Below are positions 1 to 9,395 of a stretch of DNA of 64,000 bases, piece by piece. The position numbers and the translations under genes are program-made. The notes beneath the pieces are model-generated. The model was not told where the DNA came from, ran no database searches, and was given only the letters and a program-made list of their open reading frames with translations. Where the stretch lies: positions 4,588,001 to 4,652,000 of the forward strand of contig NZ_AP022565.1 in NCBI RefSeq assembly GCF_010727325.1, in the 5' to 3' direction. Numbering within the stretch: position 1 is the first letter of the stretch; each line of letters starts with the position of its first letter. Origin of the DNA: Mycolicibacterium alvei. Its GTDB lineage: Bacteria; Actinomycetota; Actinomycetes; Mycobacteriales; Mycobacteriaceae.

Positions 1-768
1 CAGCAGCACCAGACCCATCAACAGCAGATGCCCGGACAGGATCTTGACCGGCACATCGAAGGTCATGTTCAGCAGGAAGACCTGCACCATGCTGGCCACG
101 CCGAGCAGCGCGCCCAGCGTCGCGGTCCGCGGCAGGAACAACAGCAGCCCGGCGACCACCTCGGCGGCGCCCAGCGCCATCTCGTACGGATAAGAGCTGC
201 CCACCTGCAGCCACAGCACCGAGGCCGGGCTGAACTCGCCGTACGGGCGAAGCAATGCCGCCAACGGCGGGGCCGGCATCTGCGTCGGGATGAGCTTGGC
301 GAATCCGTAGAACAGCATCTGTCCGGCTACGCACAGCCGCAGAAACGTCAGGAACCAGGCCCACAGCCGCGAGTAGTCCGGCCGCTGCCGGTCTATCCAC
401 GACCACACCGCGGTGCCGACAGCGGCGACGACCAACAGGCAGAACACCATCACCCAGATCGAGGCCTGATCCCCGCTGCCCGAATCCCTGTGCAGAGCCG
501 CCTCGACCCCGAAGACATGGCTGCCGACCCAGCGCAGCACCGGGTCCAGCACAGTCATCTGCCACATCACCGCCTGGTCCGGCAGCCAGCGGGTGAGGAC
601 CCCCAGGAAGGTGAAGGTGATCTGCGCGAACAACAGACAGAACAAGCCGAAGTACAGGAAGCAGAACCGGAATGCGATCTTCGTCACCTCCGGCCACGGT
701 TGCCGCTGAGCCACGGCGTCGGAATCGAGGGGATCGGTTGCCGGCTTCTCCGAGAGTTGGCGCGTCAC
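1..768 (-). CDS. DoxX-like integral membrane protein (3' part missing)
   Basis: The reading frame runs off the left edge, so the C terminus is absent. About 30 hydrophilic residues precede four or more hydrophobic helices, including a stretch with GQMLFYGFAKLIP followed by LGAAEVVAGLLLFLPRT, which resembles DoxX/MauE-type membrane proteins. A GTG at 768 is chosen because AAGGATGG lies about eight bases upstream; an ATG at 777 is also in frame but has no spacing to a ribosome site. It is divergent from purF. Function is unknown; the family assignment is moderate. Confidence 0.65.
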   Translation of the reverse strand, partial: MTRQLSEKPATDPLDSDAVAQRQPWPEVTKIAFRFCFLYFGLFCLLFAQITFTFLGVLTRWLPDQAVMWQMTVLDPVLRWVGSHVFGVEAALHRDSGSGDQASIWVMVFCLLVVAAVGTAVWSWIDRQRPDYSRLWAWFLTFLRLCVAGQMLFYGFAKLIPTQMPAPPLAALLRPYGEFSPASVLWLQVGSSYPYEMALGAAEVVAGLLLFLPRTATLGALLGVASMVQVFLLNMTFDVPVKILSGHLLLMGLVLL

Positions 769-987
769 GAAATCCATCCTTGCCGTTGGTATGTGGTGCG
801 TCGATGGGGTTGTCCCGACGGATCCGGATGCGGGTGGCAACCCCGCCGGTCGGTGACGCCGGAATGACTACCCGGCCGTCTACTGTCGTAAAACCCGGTC
901 CAGAACGGCCATTCGATTCTTTCCCTGGCCCGACAGGACCGTAGACTCGGTTATGTCACCAACCGCCGCCCCGGGAGCAGCCCTATC

Positions 988-2526
988 GTGACTGGTCAGC
1001 AACTCGACGAGAATGAACCGCGCGAGGAATGTGGCGTATTCGGGGTCTGGGCCCCGGGTGAAGACGTCGCCAAGCTCAGCTACTACGGCCTGTATGCCTT
1101 GCAGCACCGTGGTCAGGAAGCTGCGGGCATTGCGGTTTCCGACGGTTCGCAGATTTTGGTGTTCAAGGATCTCGGGCTGGTCAGCCAGGTGTTCGATGAG
1201 CAGACCCTGGCCGCAATGCCGGGTCACGTCGCTGTCGGCCACTGCCGCTACTCGACTACCGGCTCCACCACCTGGGAGAACGCCCAGCCGGTATTCCGCA
1301 ACACCGCGGCCGGAACCGGAGTCGCTCTCGGTCACAACGGAAACCTGGTCAACACCGCCGAACTGGCCACCCGCGCCCGCGCCGCCGGGCTGATCGACTC
1401 CAGGGTGTCCGGCAACATGTTGGCGACCACCGACTCCGACATCCTGGGCGCCCTGCTGGCCCACGGCGCCGCCGACGCCACGCTGGAGCAGGCTGCCCTG
1501 GAACTGCTGCCCACGGTGCGCGGCGCCTTCTGCCTCACCTTCATGGATGAGAACACCCTCTACGCCGCGCGCGACCCGCACGGAGTGCGCCCCCTGGCGC
1601 TGGGCCGACTCGACCGTGGCTGGGTGGTGGCCTCCGAGACCGCCGCGCTCGACATCGTCGGCGCCTCGTTCGTCCGCGACATCGAACCCGGCGAACTGCT
1701 GGCCATCGATGCCGACGGCGTGCGCTCCACCCGGTTCGCCAACCCGGAACCCAAGGCTTGCGTCTTCGAGTACGTCTACCTGGCCCGCCCCGACAGCACG
1801 CTGGTGGGGCGCTCGGTGCACGCCACCCGCGTCGACATCGGTCGCCGACTGGCCCGCGAGCACCCGGTCGACGGCGACCTGGTGATCGGCGTCCCCGAGT
1901 CGGGAACGCCCGCCGCGGTCGGTTACGCGCAGGAATCCGGGATCCCGTTCGGCCAGGGCCTGATGAAGAACGCGTACGTGGGGCGCACGTTCATCCAGCC
2001 CTCGCAGACCATCCGGCAGCTCGGCATCCGGCTCAAGCTCAACCCGCTGCGGGAAGTGATCCGCGGCAAACGGTTGATCGTCGTGGACGATTCGATCGTG
2101 CGCGGCAACACCCAGCGCGCCCTGATTCGCATGCTGCGGGAGGCCGGGGCACTGGAGGTCCACGTCCGGATCGCCTCGCCCCCGGTGAAATGGCCGTGCT
2201 TCTACGGCATCGACTTCGCCACCCCCGCCGAGCTGATCGCCAACGCGGCCCCCGCCGAACACGAGGGCGAGATGCTGGAGGCGGTGCGGCATGCCATCGG
2301 CGCCGACAGCCTGGGCTACATTTCGCAACAGGGCATGATCGCGGCCACCGAGCAGCCCCCGACCCGGCTGTGCTCGGCGTGTTTCGACGGGAACTATCCG
2401 ATCGAACTGCCCGGCGAGACCGCACTCGGCAAGAACGTCGTCGAGCAGATGCTTGCCACCGCGGCCCGCACCGGTGTCCCGCTGCAAGCCGACAACGACA
2501 ACGCGTCAGCTCTCAGACGTCCTTGA
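988..2526 (+). CDS. purF: amidophosphoribosyltransferase
   Basis: Catalyses the first committed step of purine synthesis, PRPP plus glutamine to phosphoribosylamine, in the cytosol. A short propeptide ends at Cys15 (REECGVFG), the N-terminal nucleophile of the glutaminase domain exposed after processing. The PRPP-binding loop VVDDSIVRGNT lies near residue 365. Cys258, Cys404, Cys462 and Cys465 match the four ligands of the 4Fe-4S cluster in the Bacillus-type enzyme. The 512-residue length is normal. GTG at 988 has GGGAG about ten bases upstream. The stop codon lies inside the first unit of a tandem repeat separating it from purM. Confidence 0.97.
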   Translation: MTGQQLDENEPREECGVFGVWAPGEDVAKLSYYGLYALQHRGQEAAGIAVSDGSQILVFKDLGLVSQVFDEQTLAAMPGHVAVGHCRYSTTGSTTWENAQPVFRNTAAGTGVALGHNGNLVNTAELATRARAAGLIDSRVSGNMLATTDSDILGALLAHGAADATLEQAALELLPTVRGAFCLTFMDENTLYAARDPHGVRPLALGRLDRGWVVASETAALDIVGASFVRDIEPGELLAIDADGVRSTRFANPEPKACVFEYVYLARPDSTLVGRSVHATRVDIGRRLAREHPVDGDLVIGVPESGTPAAVGYAQESGIPFGQGLMKNAYVGRTFIQPSQTIRQLGIRLKLNPLREVIRGKRLIVVDDSIVRGNTQRALIRMLREAGALEVHVRIASPPVKWPCFYGIDFATPAELIANAAPAEHEGEMLEAVRHAIGADSLGYISQQGMIAATEQPPTRLCSACFDGNYPIELPGETALGKNVVEQMLATAARTGVPLQADNDNASALRRP

Positions 2527-2604
2527 CGTCTCCGACGTCGTGGCGTCCTTGACGTCTCCGACGTCGTGGCGTCCTTGACGTCTCCGACGTCGTGGCGTCC
2601 TTGA
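2519..2604. repeat. 26-bp tandem repeat, three copies plus 8 bases
   Basis: Three identical 26-base units start at 2519, 2545 and 2571, followed by eight bases of a fourth. Each unit holds two GACGTC palindromes separated by TCC. The first unit contains the purF stop codon. The array ends about 60 bases before the purM start. It resembles a VNTR/MIRU-type locus. Confidence 0.9.
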
Positions 2605-2665
2605 GGCAGCCTTAACGCCTCCTGCGCTGTACCCCCGTAATGGTGGGGCGGTAGCCTTGCTTGCG

Positions 2666-3757
<1,092 letters not shown>

Positions 3758-3765
3758 GTGGTGAG

Positions 3766-3808
3766 ACAGGTCGCGCTGTCAGCGACGTGCGCAACCAGCG
3801 CGACCTGT
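3766..3808. terminator. perfect hairpin between convergent purM and DUF3073 gene
   Basis: Arms of 13 bases (3766-3778 and 3796-3808) are perfectly complementary around a 17-base loop. There is no U tract. Its place between two convergent genes suggests a bidirectional, tail-less mycobacterial terminator. Confidence 0.65.
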
Positions 3809-3839
3809 GTCTAGGTGTTGACGACGAGATGCGGGCGGC

Positions 3840-4013
3840 TCAACGCCGCCAGTCATCCTCGACCGACCAGTCTTCGGCGTCGTCATTCGCGTCACCGGAA
3901 TCGGGAGATCCCGACAGCTCACGTTGGAGCTGACTGAAGTCGGTGTTCGGCGAGCTGTACTTCAGGTCACGTGCAACCTTGGTCTGCTTTGCCTTAGCCC
4001 GGCCGCGGCCCAT
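3840..4013 (-). CDS. DUF3073 family small protein
   Basis: A 57-residue protein beginning MGRGRAKAKQTKVARDLKYS and ending in an acidic tail (DDAEDWSVEDDWRR). This basic head and acidic tail define DUF3073, a small actinobacterial family matching Rv0810c by position after purM. A purine-rich ribosome site (GAGGGGG) lies just upstream of the ATG, and a nearly perfect 9-base inverted repeat at 4037-4063 would form a hairpin in its 5' leader. The role is unknown; the charged composition would allow nucleic-acid or ribosome contact, which is inference. Confidence 0.88.
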   Translation of the reverse strand: MGRGRAKAKQTKVARDLKYSSPNTDFSQLQRELSGSPDSGDANDDAEDWSVEDDWRR

Positions 4014-4162
4014 GGGGGACCCCCTCGCGCAATAACGGAGCGGCCCAATAGCTAGGCGGCTCCGATCTGTGTGTCTTTATTTCCTGCCAACACTTTACCG
4101 TGCCCGTGCGGGAAGTGCTGTCAGGCCCTGCCTCACGTGGGGTGGCTGCGCAGTTCTATGGT

Positions 4163-5257
4163 CTAACGCCCGCGGAGGCGTTCGACGGCCGCCCGCCCGG
4201 CGCCGGCAGTCGCATCCGCATCCGGCAGGGAATCCGGGTCGATCACCGCTGGCGCCTGCGCCTCGGCGCCGACGACCAGCTCGGTATCGGCCGGTAAACC
4301 CCGCTTGAGCAGGGCTAATGCGATGGGGCCGTCGTCAGCATGCTCGACGACCGTGCCGATGCGGCCGACATTGCGCCCGCCTGCGGTCACCGTATCGCCG
4401 GAGACCGGCCGGTCGGCGGAACCGTCGAGTTGCAGGATCACCAGCATCCGGGGCGGTTTACCCAGGTTGTGGACCCGCGCGACGGTCTCCTGGCCGCGGT
4501 AGCAGCCCTTGTCCAGGTGCACCGCTCCGATACCGGGGCCGCCGATCCAGCCGACCTCGTGCGGGATGGTCCGCTCATCGGTGTCCACGCCCAGCCGCGG
4601 GCGGCCCGACGCGACCCGGTGCGCCTCGTAGGCCCACACCCCGGCCGGGCGGACTCCGGCGTCGCAGAGCCGAGCGGTGTACTCGGCGATCGACTCGCGC
4701 GGCACCACCAGGTCCAGTTCGATGCCGGGGGCGGGCAGCCGGCGCAGGAACCCGCCGCCGGGCAGCGCCACCGCCGTCGACTCCTGCGGCAGTTCTTCGC
4801 GCCCCAGGGCCGCGGTCACTTTCTCGTCGGCCAGCCCCGGCCCCAGCAGTGACAGCACCGCCATATCGGCAGGCTCGATCTGCACGTCGGCCCAGAACAC
4901 CATCTTGCGCAGGTAGGCCAGCAGCGGCTCGCCCCGCCACGGCTCGGTGTCCAGGTAGGTCGTGCCGTCGAGCTCGGTCTGGATCCAGTGATCTTCGACA
5001 CGGCCCTGCAGATCGAGGCTCAGATTCTCGGTGACCGCACCGTCCGGCAGTGCGCTGACGTGCTGGCTCGAGACGCTGTGCAGCCACGTCTGACGGTCCT
5101 TGCCAGTCAGGGTGAGCACCGCCCGGTGCGACCGGTCGACGAAGACCGCGGCGCGGGCTGCGGCCTGCTGTTCACCGAGCGGATCGCCGTAATGCCAGAC
5201 GGCGCCCGCGTCGGGATCTGACTCGGGCGCCGGAACCGCTGACGGAAGTGCAGTCAT
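4163..5257 (-). CDS. YgfZ/GcvT-like folate-binding protein
   Basis: A 364-residue protein of the YgfZ/CAF17 family, tetrahydrofolate-binding relatives of glycine-cleavage T protein that assist Fe-S enzyme assembly or repair. The family signature K-G-C-Y-x-G-Q-E is present (LDKGCYRGQETVARVHNLG). The protein is divergent from the aminotransferase gene at 5324, as in the Rv0811c-Rv0812 pair. Length is normal. The ATG at 5257 gives MTALPSAVPAPESD, an unstructured lead-in. Confidence 0.9.
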   Translation of the reverse strand: MTALPSAVPAPESDPDAGAVWHYGDPLGEQQAAARAAVFVDRSHRAVLTLTGKDRQTWLHSVSSQHVSALPDGAVTENLSLDLQGRVEDHWIQTELDGTTYLDTEPWRGEPLLAYLRKMVFWADVQIEPADMAVLSLLGPGLADEKVTAALGREELPQESTAVALPGGGFLRRLPAPGIELDLVVPRESIAEYTARLCDAGVRPAGVWAYEAHRVASGRPRLGVDTDERTIPHEVGWIGGPGIGAVHLDKGCYRGQETVARVHNLGKPPRMLVILQLDGSADRPVSGDTVTAGGRNVGRIGTVVEHADDGPIALALLKRGLPADTELVVGAEAQAPAVIDPDSLPDADATAGAGRAAVERLRGR

Positions 5258-5323
5258 AGACCAACTGTACGTTTGTCGCTCCTCGCCCGAACTGCCCGCG
5301 GGGGCAAACTACGCTGGAGCCCC

Positions 5324-6202
5324 ATGGCGAGCCCACCAGCCGTGCTGGTCACCCTCGACGGGCGGATTCACGACCCCGACGCCCCGCTGCTGCACGCCGA
5401 CGACCTGGCCGCGGTGCGCGGCGACGGGGTCTTCGAGACGCTGCTGGTGCGTGACGGCCGGCCCTGCCTCCTGGAAGCACACCTGGCCCGGCTGACCCAG
5501 TCCGCCAAGATGCTGGATCTGCCCGCGCCGGACCTTGGGGCCTGGCGGGCCGCGGTGGCGCTGGGGGCCGAGCGCTGGGCCGCCGACAACGACGGCGACG
5601 GCGTGCTGCGGTTGGTGTACAGCCGAGGCCGCGAGAGCGGCGGCCCGGCGACCTCATTCGCCACCGTCGGCGCATTGGCCGACCGGGTGGCCGCCGTGCG
5701 CCGCGACGGGTTGGCGGCGATCACCCTGGACCGCGGGTTGCCGCTGGGCGCCGGCGATATGCCGTGGCTCGCGGCGGGTGCCAAGACCCTGTCCTACGCG
5801 GTGAACATGGCCGCGCTACGCCACGCCGAACGTCACGGCGCCGGTGACGTGATCTTCGTGAGCTCCGACGGTCATCTACTGGAAGGCCCGCGTTCCACCG
5901 TGGTGATCGCGACGGAAGAACGCGATGGCCGGCCACTGCTGCTCACGCCGCCGCCCTGGTACCCGATCCTGCGCGGCACCACGCAGCAGGCCTTGTTCGA
6001 GGTGGCCCGCAACAAGGGCTACGACTGCGACTTCCGCGCGCTCAAGCCCGCGGATCTGCTTACTGCGCAAGGGGTTTGGCTGGTTTCCAGCATCACCCTG
6101 GCGGCTCGCGTGCACACCTTGGACGGGCAGCGGTTGCCCGATGCGCGGCTGGCCACCGACATCTCCGGCCTGGTGGATGCCGCGATCGTCAGCGATCGCT
6201 GA
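5324..6202 (+). CDS. aminotransferase class IV, aminodeoxychorismate lyase-like
   Basis: A PLP-dependent fold-type IV enzyme of 292 residues. Visible family features are DDLAAVRGDGVFETLLVRDG near the N terminus, the probable PLP lysine in AGAKTLSYAVNM, LEGPRSTVVI, and the phosphate-binding ILRGTTQQ. The likely reaction is 4-amino-4-deoxychorismate to p-aminobenzoate (PabC role), but D-amino-acid or branched-chain aminotransferase activity cannot be excluded by motif. ATG 5324 is preferred to an upstream GTG because GGAG lies five bases before it and the mycobacterial homologue starts nearby. Confidence 0.87.
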   Translation: MASPPAVLVTLDGRIHDPDAPLLHADDLAAVRGDGVFETLLVRDGRPCLLEAHLARLTQSAKMLDLPAPDLGAWRAAVALGAERWAADNDGDGVLRLVYSRGRESGGPATSFATVGALADRVAAVRRDGLAAITLDRGLPLGAGDMPWLAAGAKTLSYAVNMAALRHAERHGAGDVIFVSSDGHLLEGPRSTVVIATEERDGRPLLLTPPPWYPILRGTTQQALFEVARNKGYDCDFRALKPADLLTAQGVWLVSSITLAARVHTLDGQRLPDARLATDISGLVDAAIVSDR

Positions 6203-6260
6203 GACGGGCATAAATCGCTTGTCGGGGTCAACCGACGGGGGTAGCTTCGGTTGCACACAG

Positions 6261-6436
6261 GGAAGGAGGTGGTCCGTCAAATTGAGTGACTTATGGACAT
6301 GTGAGGTGGCTGCCCGCTAGCAGCGCCGGGGTATTGCCTGCGCGCGCTGGCGAATTCCCCGCAGCCACCCGGCCCCCGAGCCCTCCGGTCTGTCCAACCA
6401 GGAACCACGGCTCGGGGGTCGCCCCATGTCTGGGGC
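6261..6436 (+). other. extended Shine-Dalgarno, short ORF and serial stem-loops (candidate structured RNA)
   Basis: AAGGAGGTGGTCC at about 6263-6275 is complementary to the 16S rRNA 3' end over some 13 bases with one G-U. A frame GTC-AAA-TTG-AGT follows and stops at 6320 (KLSDLWTCEVAAR); TTG at 6282 is its first canonical start. Stem 1 pairs 6305-6313 with 6361-6369 and holds the end of this frame in its 5' arm. Stem 2 pairs 6373-6382 with 6409-6418 perfectly. Stem 3 is GCCCC-ATGTCT-GGGGC at 6421-6436. No known RNA family is recognised. Confidence 0.5.
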
Positions 6437-6474
6437 AGAAACCCAGTTGCCGCGGCGAGCCGCTGCGGCGAGAC

Positions 6475-6726
6475 CTAACTGGGCCCCGGTGCCAGCGTCG
6501 AACATGCCTTGACGGCCTGCTGCCACGTCTGCTCGTCGACCCCGGACGGCGGCCCGGCGACGGGGCCGGGCGCAACGGGTACGCCACGCTCGGACATGCA
6601 ATGCGCGTAGCTGCCGTGCTCGGCGGGCGGCTCGGTGGGAGCCGGTTGCGGCCCCGGCGACGAACACGCACCGAGAATCGCTGCTGCCGCGGCAAGGACG
6701 CCTGCCACCAGGATCGGCCGGCGCAT
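6475..6726 (-). CDS. small secreted lipoprotein
   Basis: An 83-residue protein with a signal peptide ([19 protein letters not shown]) and lipobox LGAC, so Cys21 is probably lipidated. The mature part is Pro-rich, then has two cysteines (YAHCMSERG and VKACSTL) that could form a disulfide. Its ATG overlaps the stop of the nitrobindin-like gene (TGATG at 6724-6728), so the two are probably translated together. The function is unknown. Confidence 0.75.
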   Translation of the reverse strand: MRRPILVAGVLAAAAAILGACSSPGPQPAPTEPPAEHGSYAHCMSERGVPVAPGPVAGPPSGVDEQTWQQAVKACSTLAPGPS

Positions 6727-7409
6727 CAGCCGATGTACCGAGACAGTCGGGCCGATAGATGCGGCACGAGGCCGCCGTCGGCATCTACACGTTCCTCCAC
6801 GTAGCCCAGGTCGCCGCCGTCGACGATGCCGTAGAGCCGTTTGGCGCCGCCCACCAGCAGCCCCGACCTGCTGCGGGCCAGCGCATCGGTGACCAGCTCC
6901 CAGGAGGCCTGGGTGAGGGGCTTGCCGTAGAAAAGTTCCACATAGCCGGCCGAATGGGCCAGCAGCAGTTCGATGGCCTGTGACTCGTCACGGCCGTGCG
7001 GATCATCGGGGTCGGTCACGAATCGCCAGAATCCGGTTTCGCGCAGGCCGGGTGAGTCGTATTCACCCGATTCGTTCAGCCGCCACGACCGGGAGTCCCA
7101 GTTCAGGTAGTCGCCGCCGTCATGGGACACGACGATCTGTTGACCGAACCGGTAGTCGCCATGGGTGTCGCGACCTTCGCCTTCACCGCGCCAGACGCCG
7201 ACCAACGGCAGCAGCGCCAGCAGCGCCTCGTTGAGATCGACGCCATCGCGCAGGTTCGCCGTATCGGCGGGGATCGGGAGGTCGTCGAAGGCCGGAATGT
7301 TCAGAGCGGCCGTAGCCTTGGCCCGTTCGACGGCAGCCGCCACGGCGCGGTCACCGGAACCTGCCTGGCGGGCCGCAGCGTCGGCAGGAACATCCCGGTC
7401 GGAGGTCAC
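6726..7409 (-). CDS. nitrobindin-like (THAP4/FABP-type) haem-binding protein
   Basis: A 227-residue protein matching the Rv0813c nitrobindin family, beta-barrel proteins that bind ferric haem and react with NO or peroxynitrite. The barrel motif GxWxGxG is seen in [11 protein letters not shown], and the C-terminal [12 protein letters not shown] holds the histidine expected to ligate haem. GTG 7409 is chosen because it overlaps the upstream stop as GTGA and matches the start of the M. tuberculosis relative. It overlaps the downstream lipoprotein gene by three bases. Confidence 0.87.
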   Translation of the reverse strand: MTSDRDVPADAAARQAGSGDRAVAAAVERAKATAALNIPAFDDLPIPADTANLRDGVDLNEALLALLPLVGVWRGEGEGRDTHGDYRFGQQIVVSHDGGDYLNWDSRSWRLNESGEYDSPGLRETGFWRFVTDPDDPHGRDESQAIELLLAHSAGYVELFYGKPLTQASWELVTDALARSRSGLLVGGAKRLYGIVDGGDLGYVEERVDADGGLVPHLSARLSRYIG

Positions 7410-7504
7410 GACTCGTCGGTGACGAGCCGGTACACCGCGTACAACGCGAACCACGTGATCACCACGACGGCCGCGACGAGCATCAATTCGAAGAAGAGCA
7501 CCAC
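7406..7504 (-). CDS. tiny single-pass membrane protein
   Basis: A 32-codon frame starting with tandem GTG codons encodes one hydrophobic segment ([20 protein letters not shown]) followed by a short polar tail RLVTDES. The stop overlaps the nitrobindin-like start as GTGA, which suggests translational coupling and argues that the small frame is real. No clear ribosome site is seen. The role is unknown; a membrane-anchored accessory peptide of the downstream haem protein is only a guess. Confidence 0.55.
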   Translation of the reverse strand: MVLFFELMLVAAVVVITWFALYAVYRLVTDES

Positions 7505-7567
7505 GGGAGAGAGTCTAGTTCCTGGTCGAGGGTGTCGGCGCCTCGGGTCGGGACGCCCAATACCAGC

Positions 7568-7624
7568 CGAACGTGAGCTTGTGTGCGAGAAAAAGTCGAG
7601 ACATCGCACACAAGCTCACGTTCG
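7568..7624. terminator. perfect 21-bp inverted repeat (REP-like hairpin)
   Basis: Arms 7568-7588 and 7604-7624 are perfect complements around a 15-base, A-rich loop. It lies between the end of sseC and the start of the tiny membrane protein gene. It can end the sulfur operon transcript, but the arm length and related hairpins elsewhere suggest a repeated intergenic element. Confidence 0.75.
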
Positions 7625-7634
7625 AGCCGCGGTC

Positions 7635-7937
7635 TCAGGCGACCTTGACGTCGACCTCGTGGATGCCGGCGCCGGACGGGGCCACGCTGGCGTCGCCGTT
7701 GCCCGCGGGGGACAGGGCGCGCAGCGTCCAGGTGCCCGGGGCGGCGAAGAACCGGAAGTCGCCGGTTGCCGAGGCCACGACCTCAGCGGTGAACTCGTCG
7801 CCGGCATCCAGCAGGCGCACGAAGGCGCCGCCAACTGCCTGACCGGAGCCGTCCACCACGCGACCGGTGATGACGGTTTCCTTCTCCAGGTCGACGCCGG
7901 CGGGCAACGTCAGTCCTTGTTTCGGTGCAGAGCACAT
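7635..7937 (-). CDS. sseC: SseC-like DUF1416 protein
   Basis: A 100-residue protein beginning MCSAPKQGLTLPAGVDLEKE with a carboxypeptidase-regulatory-like beta-sandwich pattern (ITGRVVDGSGQAVGGAFVRLLD). It follows the sulfurtransferase gene after a single base, matching the mycobacterial cysA2-sseC2 pair. A role in sulfur metabolism is inferred from that fixed linkage; no catalytic residues are visible. Confidence 0.85.
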   Translation of the reverse strand: MCSAPKQGLTLPAGVDLEKETVITGRVVDGSGQAVGGAFVRLLDAGDEFTAEVVASATGDFRFFAAPGTWTLRALSPAGNGDASVAPSGAGIHEVDVKVA

Positions 7938-7938
7938 A

Positions 7939-8775
7939 TCAATTTCCCAACTCGATCGGGGCGCCCACCAGGGAGCCGTATTCCGTCCAACTGCCGTCGT
8001 AGTTCTTGACGTTCTGGTGTCCCAGCAGCTCCTGCAGCACGAACCAGGTGTGCGAGGAACGCTCACCGATCCGGCAGTAGGCGATGGTCTCCTTCTCGCC
8101 GTCGAGACCGGCCGCGGCGTACAGCGCGGCCAGGTCCTCGTCGGACTTGAAGGTGCCGTCTTCGTTGGCTGCCTTGCTCCACGGAACGTTGATGGCGCCG
8201 GGGATATGCCCGGGCCGCTGGCTCTGCTCCTGCGGCAGGTGTGCCGGCGCCAGGATCTTGCCGGAGAACTCGTCAGGTGAACGCACGTCGACCAGGTTCT
8301 TCGCCCCGATCGCGGCGATGACCTCGTCACGGTAGGCCCGGATGTTGTTGTCCAGGGGCTGGGCCGTGTACGACGTGGCCGCACGGCTGACGGCGTCTTT
8401 CACCAGCGGACGGGCGTCGAGTTGCCAGCGCTTGCGGCCACCGTCGAGCAGCTTGACGTCGGCGTGGCCGTACAGCTTGAAGTACCAGTAGGCGTAGGAC
8501 GCGAACCAGTTGTTGTTTCCGCCGTACAGGATCACGGTGTCGTCATTGCTGATTCCCTTGTCGCTCAACAGCTTCGAGAACTGCTGCTGGTCGACGAAGT
8601 CGCGCCTGACCGGATCCTGCAGATCGTCGCGCCAGTCGAGTTTGACGGCGCCGGGGATGTGGCCCTCGTCGTCGTAGGCGCTGGTGTTCTCGTCGACCTC
8701 GACGAACACCACACCGGCGGTATCAAGGTTGTTCCCGGCCCATTCGGTCGAGACCAGGACGTCGGAACGTGCCAT
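7939..8775 (-). CDS. cysA2: thiosulfate sulfurtransferase (double rhodanese)
   Basis: Transfers sulfane sulfur from thiosulfate or mercaptopyruvate to thiol acceptors. There are two rhodanese domains, roughly residues 10-125 and 150-270; the second carries the catalytic loop YCRIGERSS with the active cysteine, and the first lacks one. The 278-residue length is normal for CysA2/CysA3. It is the middle gene of an operon with an upstream DUF4395 gene and downstream sseC, all behind a poly-cysteine leader ORF, which predicts induction when cysteine is short. Confidence 0.95.
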   Translation of the reverse strand: MARSDVLVSTEWAGNNLDTAGVVFVEVDENTSAYDDEGHIPGAVKLDWRDDLQDPVRRDFVDQQQFSKLLSDKGISNDDTVILYGGNNNWFASYAYWYFKLYGHADVKLLDGGRKRWQLDARPLVKDAVSRAATSYTAQPLDNNIRAYRDEVIAAIGAKNLVDVRSPDEFSGKILAPAHLPQEQSQRPGHIPGAINVPWSKAANEDGTFKSDEDLAALYAAAGLDGEKETIAYCRIGERSSHTWFVLQELLGHQNVKNYDGSWTEYGSLVGAPIELGN

Positions 8776-8822
8776 GTACGAATTCCTTTCGGTTTCTTGC
8801 TATTTGAGATGTCTTACGGGGG

Positions 8823-9305
8823 TCATGCGGGACTGGGGGTGCGACGCAGCCGGGCCACCAGCGGGTAGATCTGGCACCCCAGGCAGATGCCGAACGCAGC
8901 GTTGAGGAACGCCGCCACCAAGGCGAACCCGGTGGCGGTCAGGCCGAGCGCGGTGATGCCGAAGGCGAACCCGGCGGCACCCACGATGGCGAATACGAAG
9001 CCGACCAACTGGGCGAACTTCAGCGGCGGCACCGGCTCGCGCTCGGTGACCGGTGCCAGGCGCGGTGCGATGAATGTGGCGAACAGTCGGCCGTAGGGAT
9101 GCCTGCGGGGGCCGCCGAACGCACCGATGGCGAACACCAGCGCCTGAACACCCAGCAGCACCGCGGCCGCGGGCGCACTCACTCCGCCGATCAGCAGCGT
9201 GGCGATCAGTACCGCAGTGGTGACCCAGGCCGAGAACCGCGGACCCCGCACGTCGACCTGAGCGGGCTGGCCATCAGCGATGAGCTGGGTTGATGTCGAT
9301 GACAT
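8823..9305 (-). CDS. DUF4395 integral membrane protein
   Basis: A 160-residue protein with about four hydrophobic helices and a conserved CLGCQIYPLVARL near the end, as in DUF4395 proteins. A cytosolic N terminus (SSTSTQLIADGQPAQVDVRG) precedes the helices. AGGAG lies ten bases before the ATG and can pair with the poly-cysteine stretch of the leader ORF. As first gene of a cysteine-regulated sulfurtransferase operon it may handle sulfur compounds at the membrane; this is inference. Confidence 0.8.
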   Translation of the reverse strand: MSSTSTQLIADGQPAQVDVRGPRFSAWVTTAVLIATLLIGGVSAPAAAVLLGVQALVFAIGAFGGPRRHPYGRLFATFIAPRLAPVTEREPVPPLKFAQLVGFVFAIVGAAGFAFGITALGLTATGFALVAAFLNAAFGICLGCQIYPLVARLRRTPSPA

Positions 9306-9395
9306 GAGGACAAACTCCTGTTGTTGTCAATGGTCCGATGGTGTGCAGGCCCAGGTGTGACACCCGAGCGAGCGCGCACGAGCGCGCGACTGCCC

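Noticed and set aside
880..2487. 535-codon open frame antisense to purF
   Set aside because: It mirrors purF codons in a GC-rich genome, has Gly/Arg/His-rich composition and no recognisable motif; purF on the plus strand is certain.
2519..2604. CRISPR-like array
   Set aside because: The units are directly tandem without spacers and there are no cas genes in the window.
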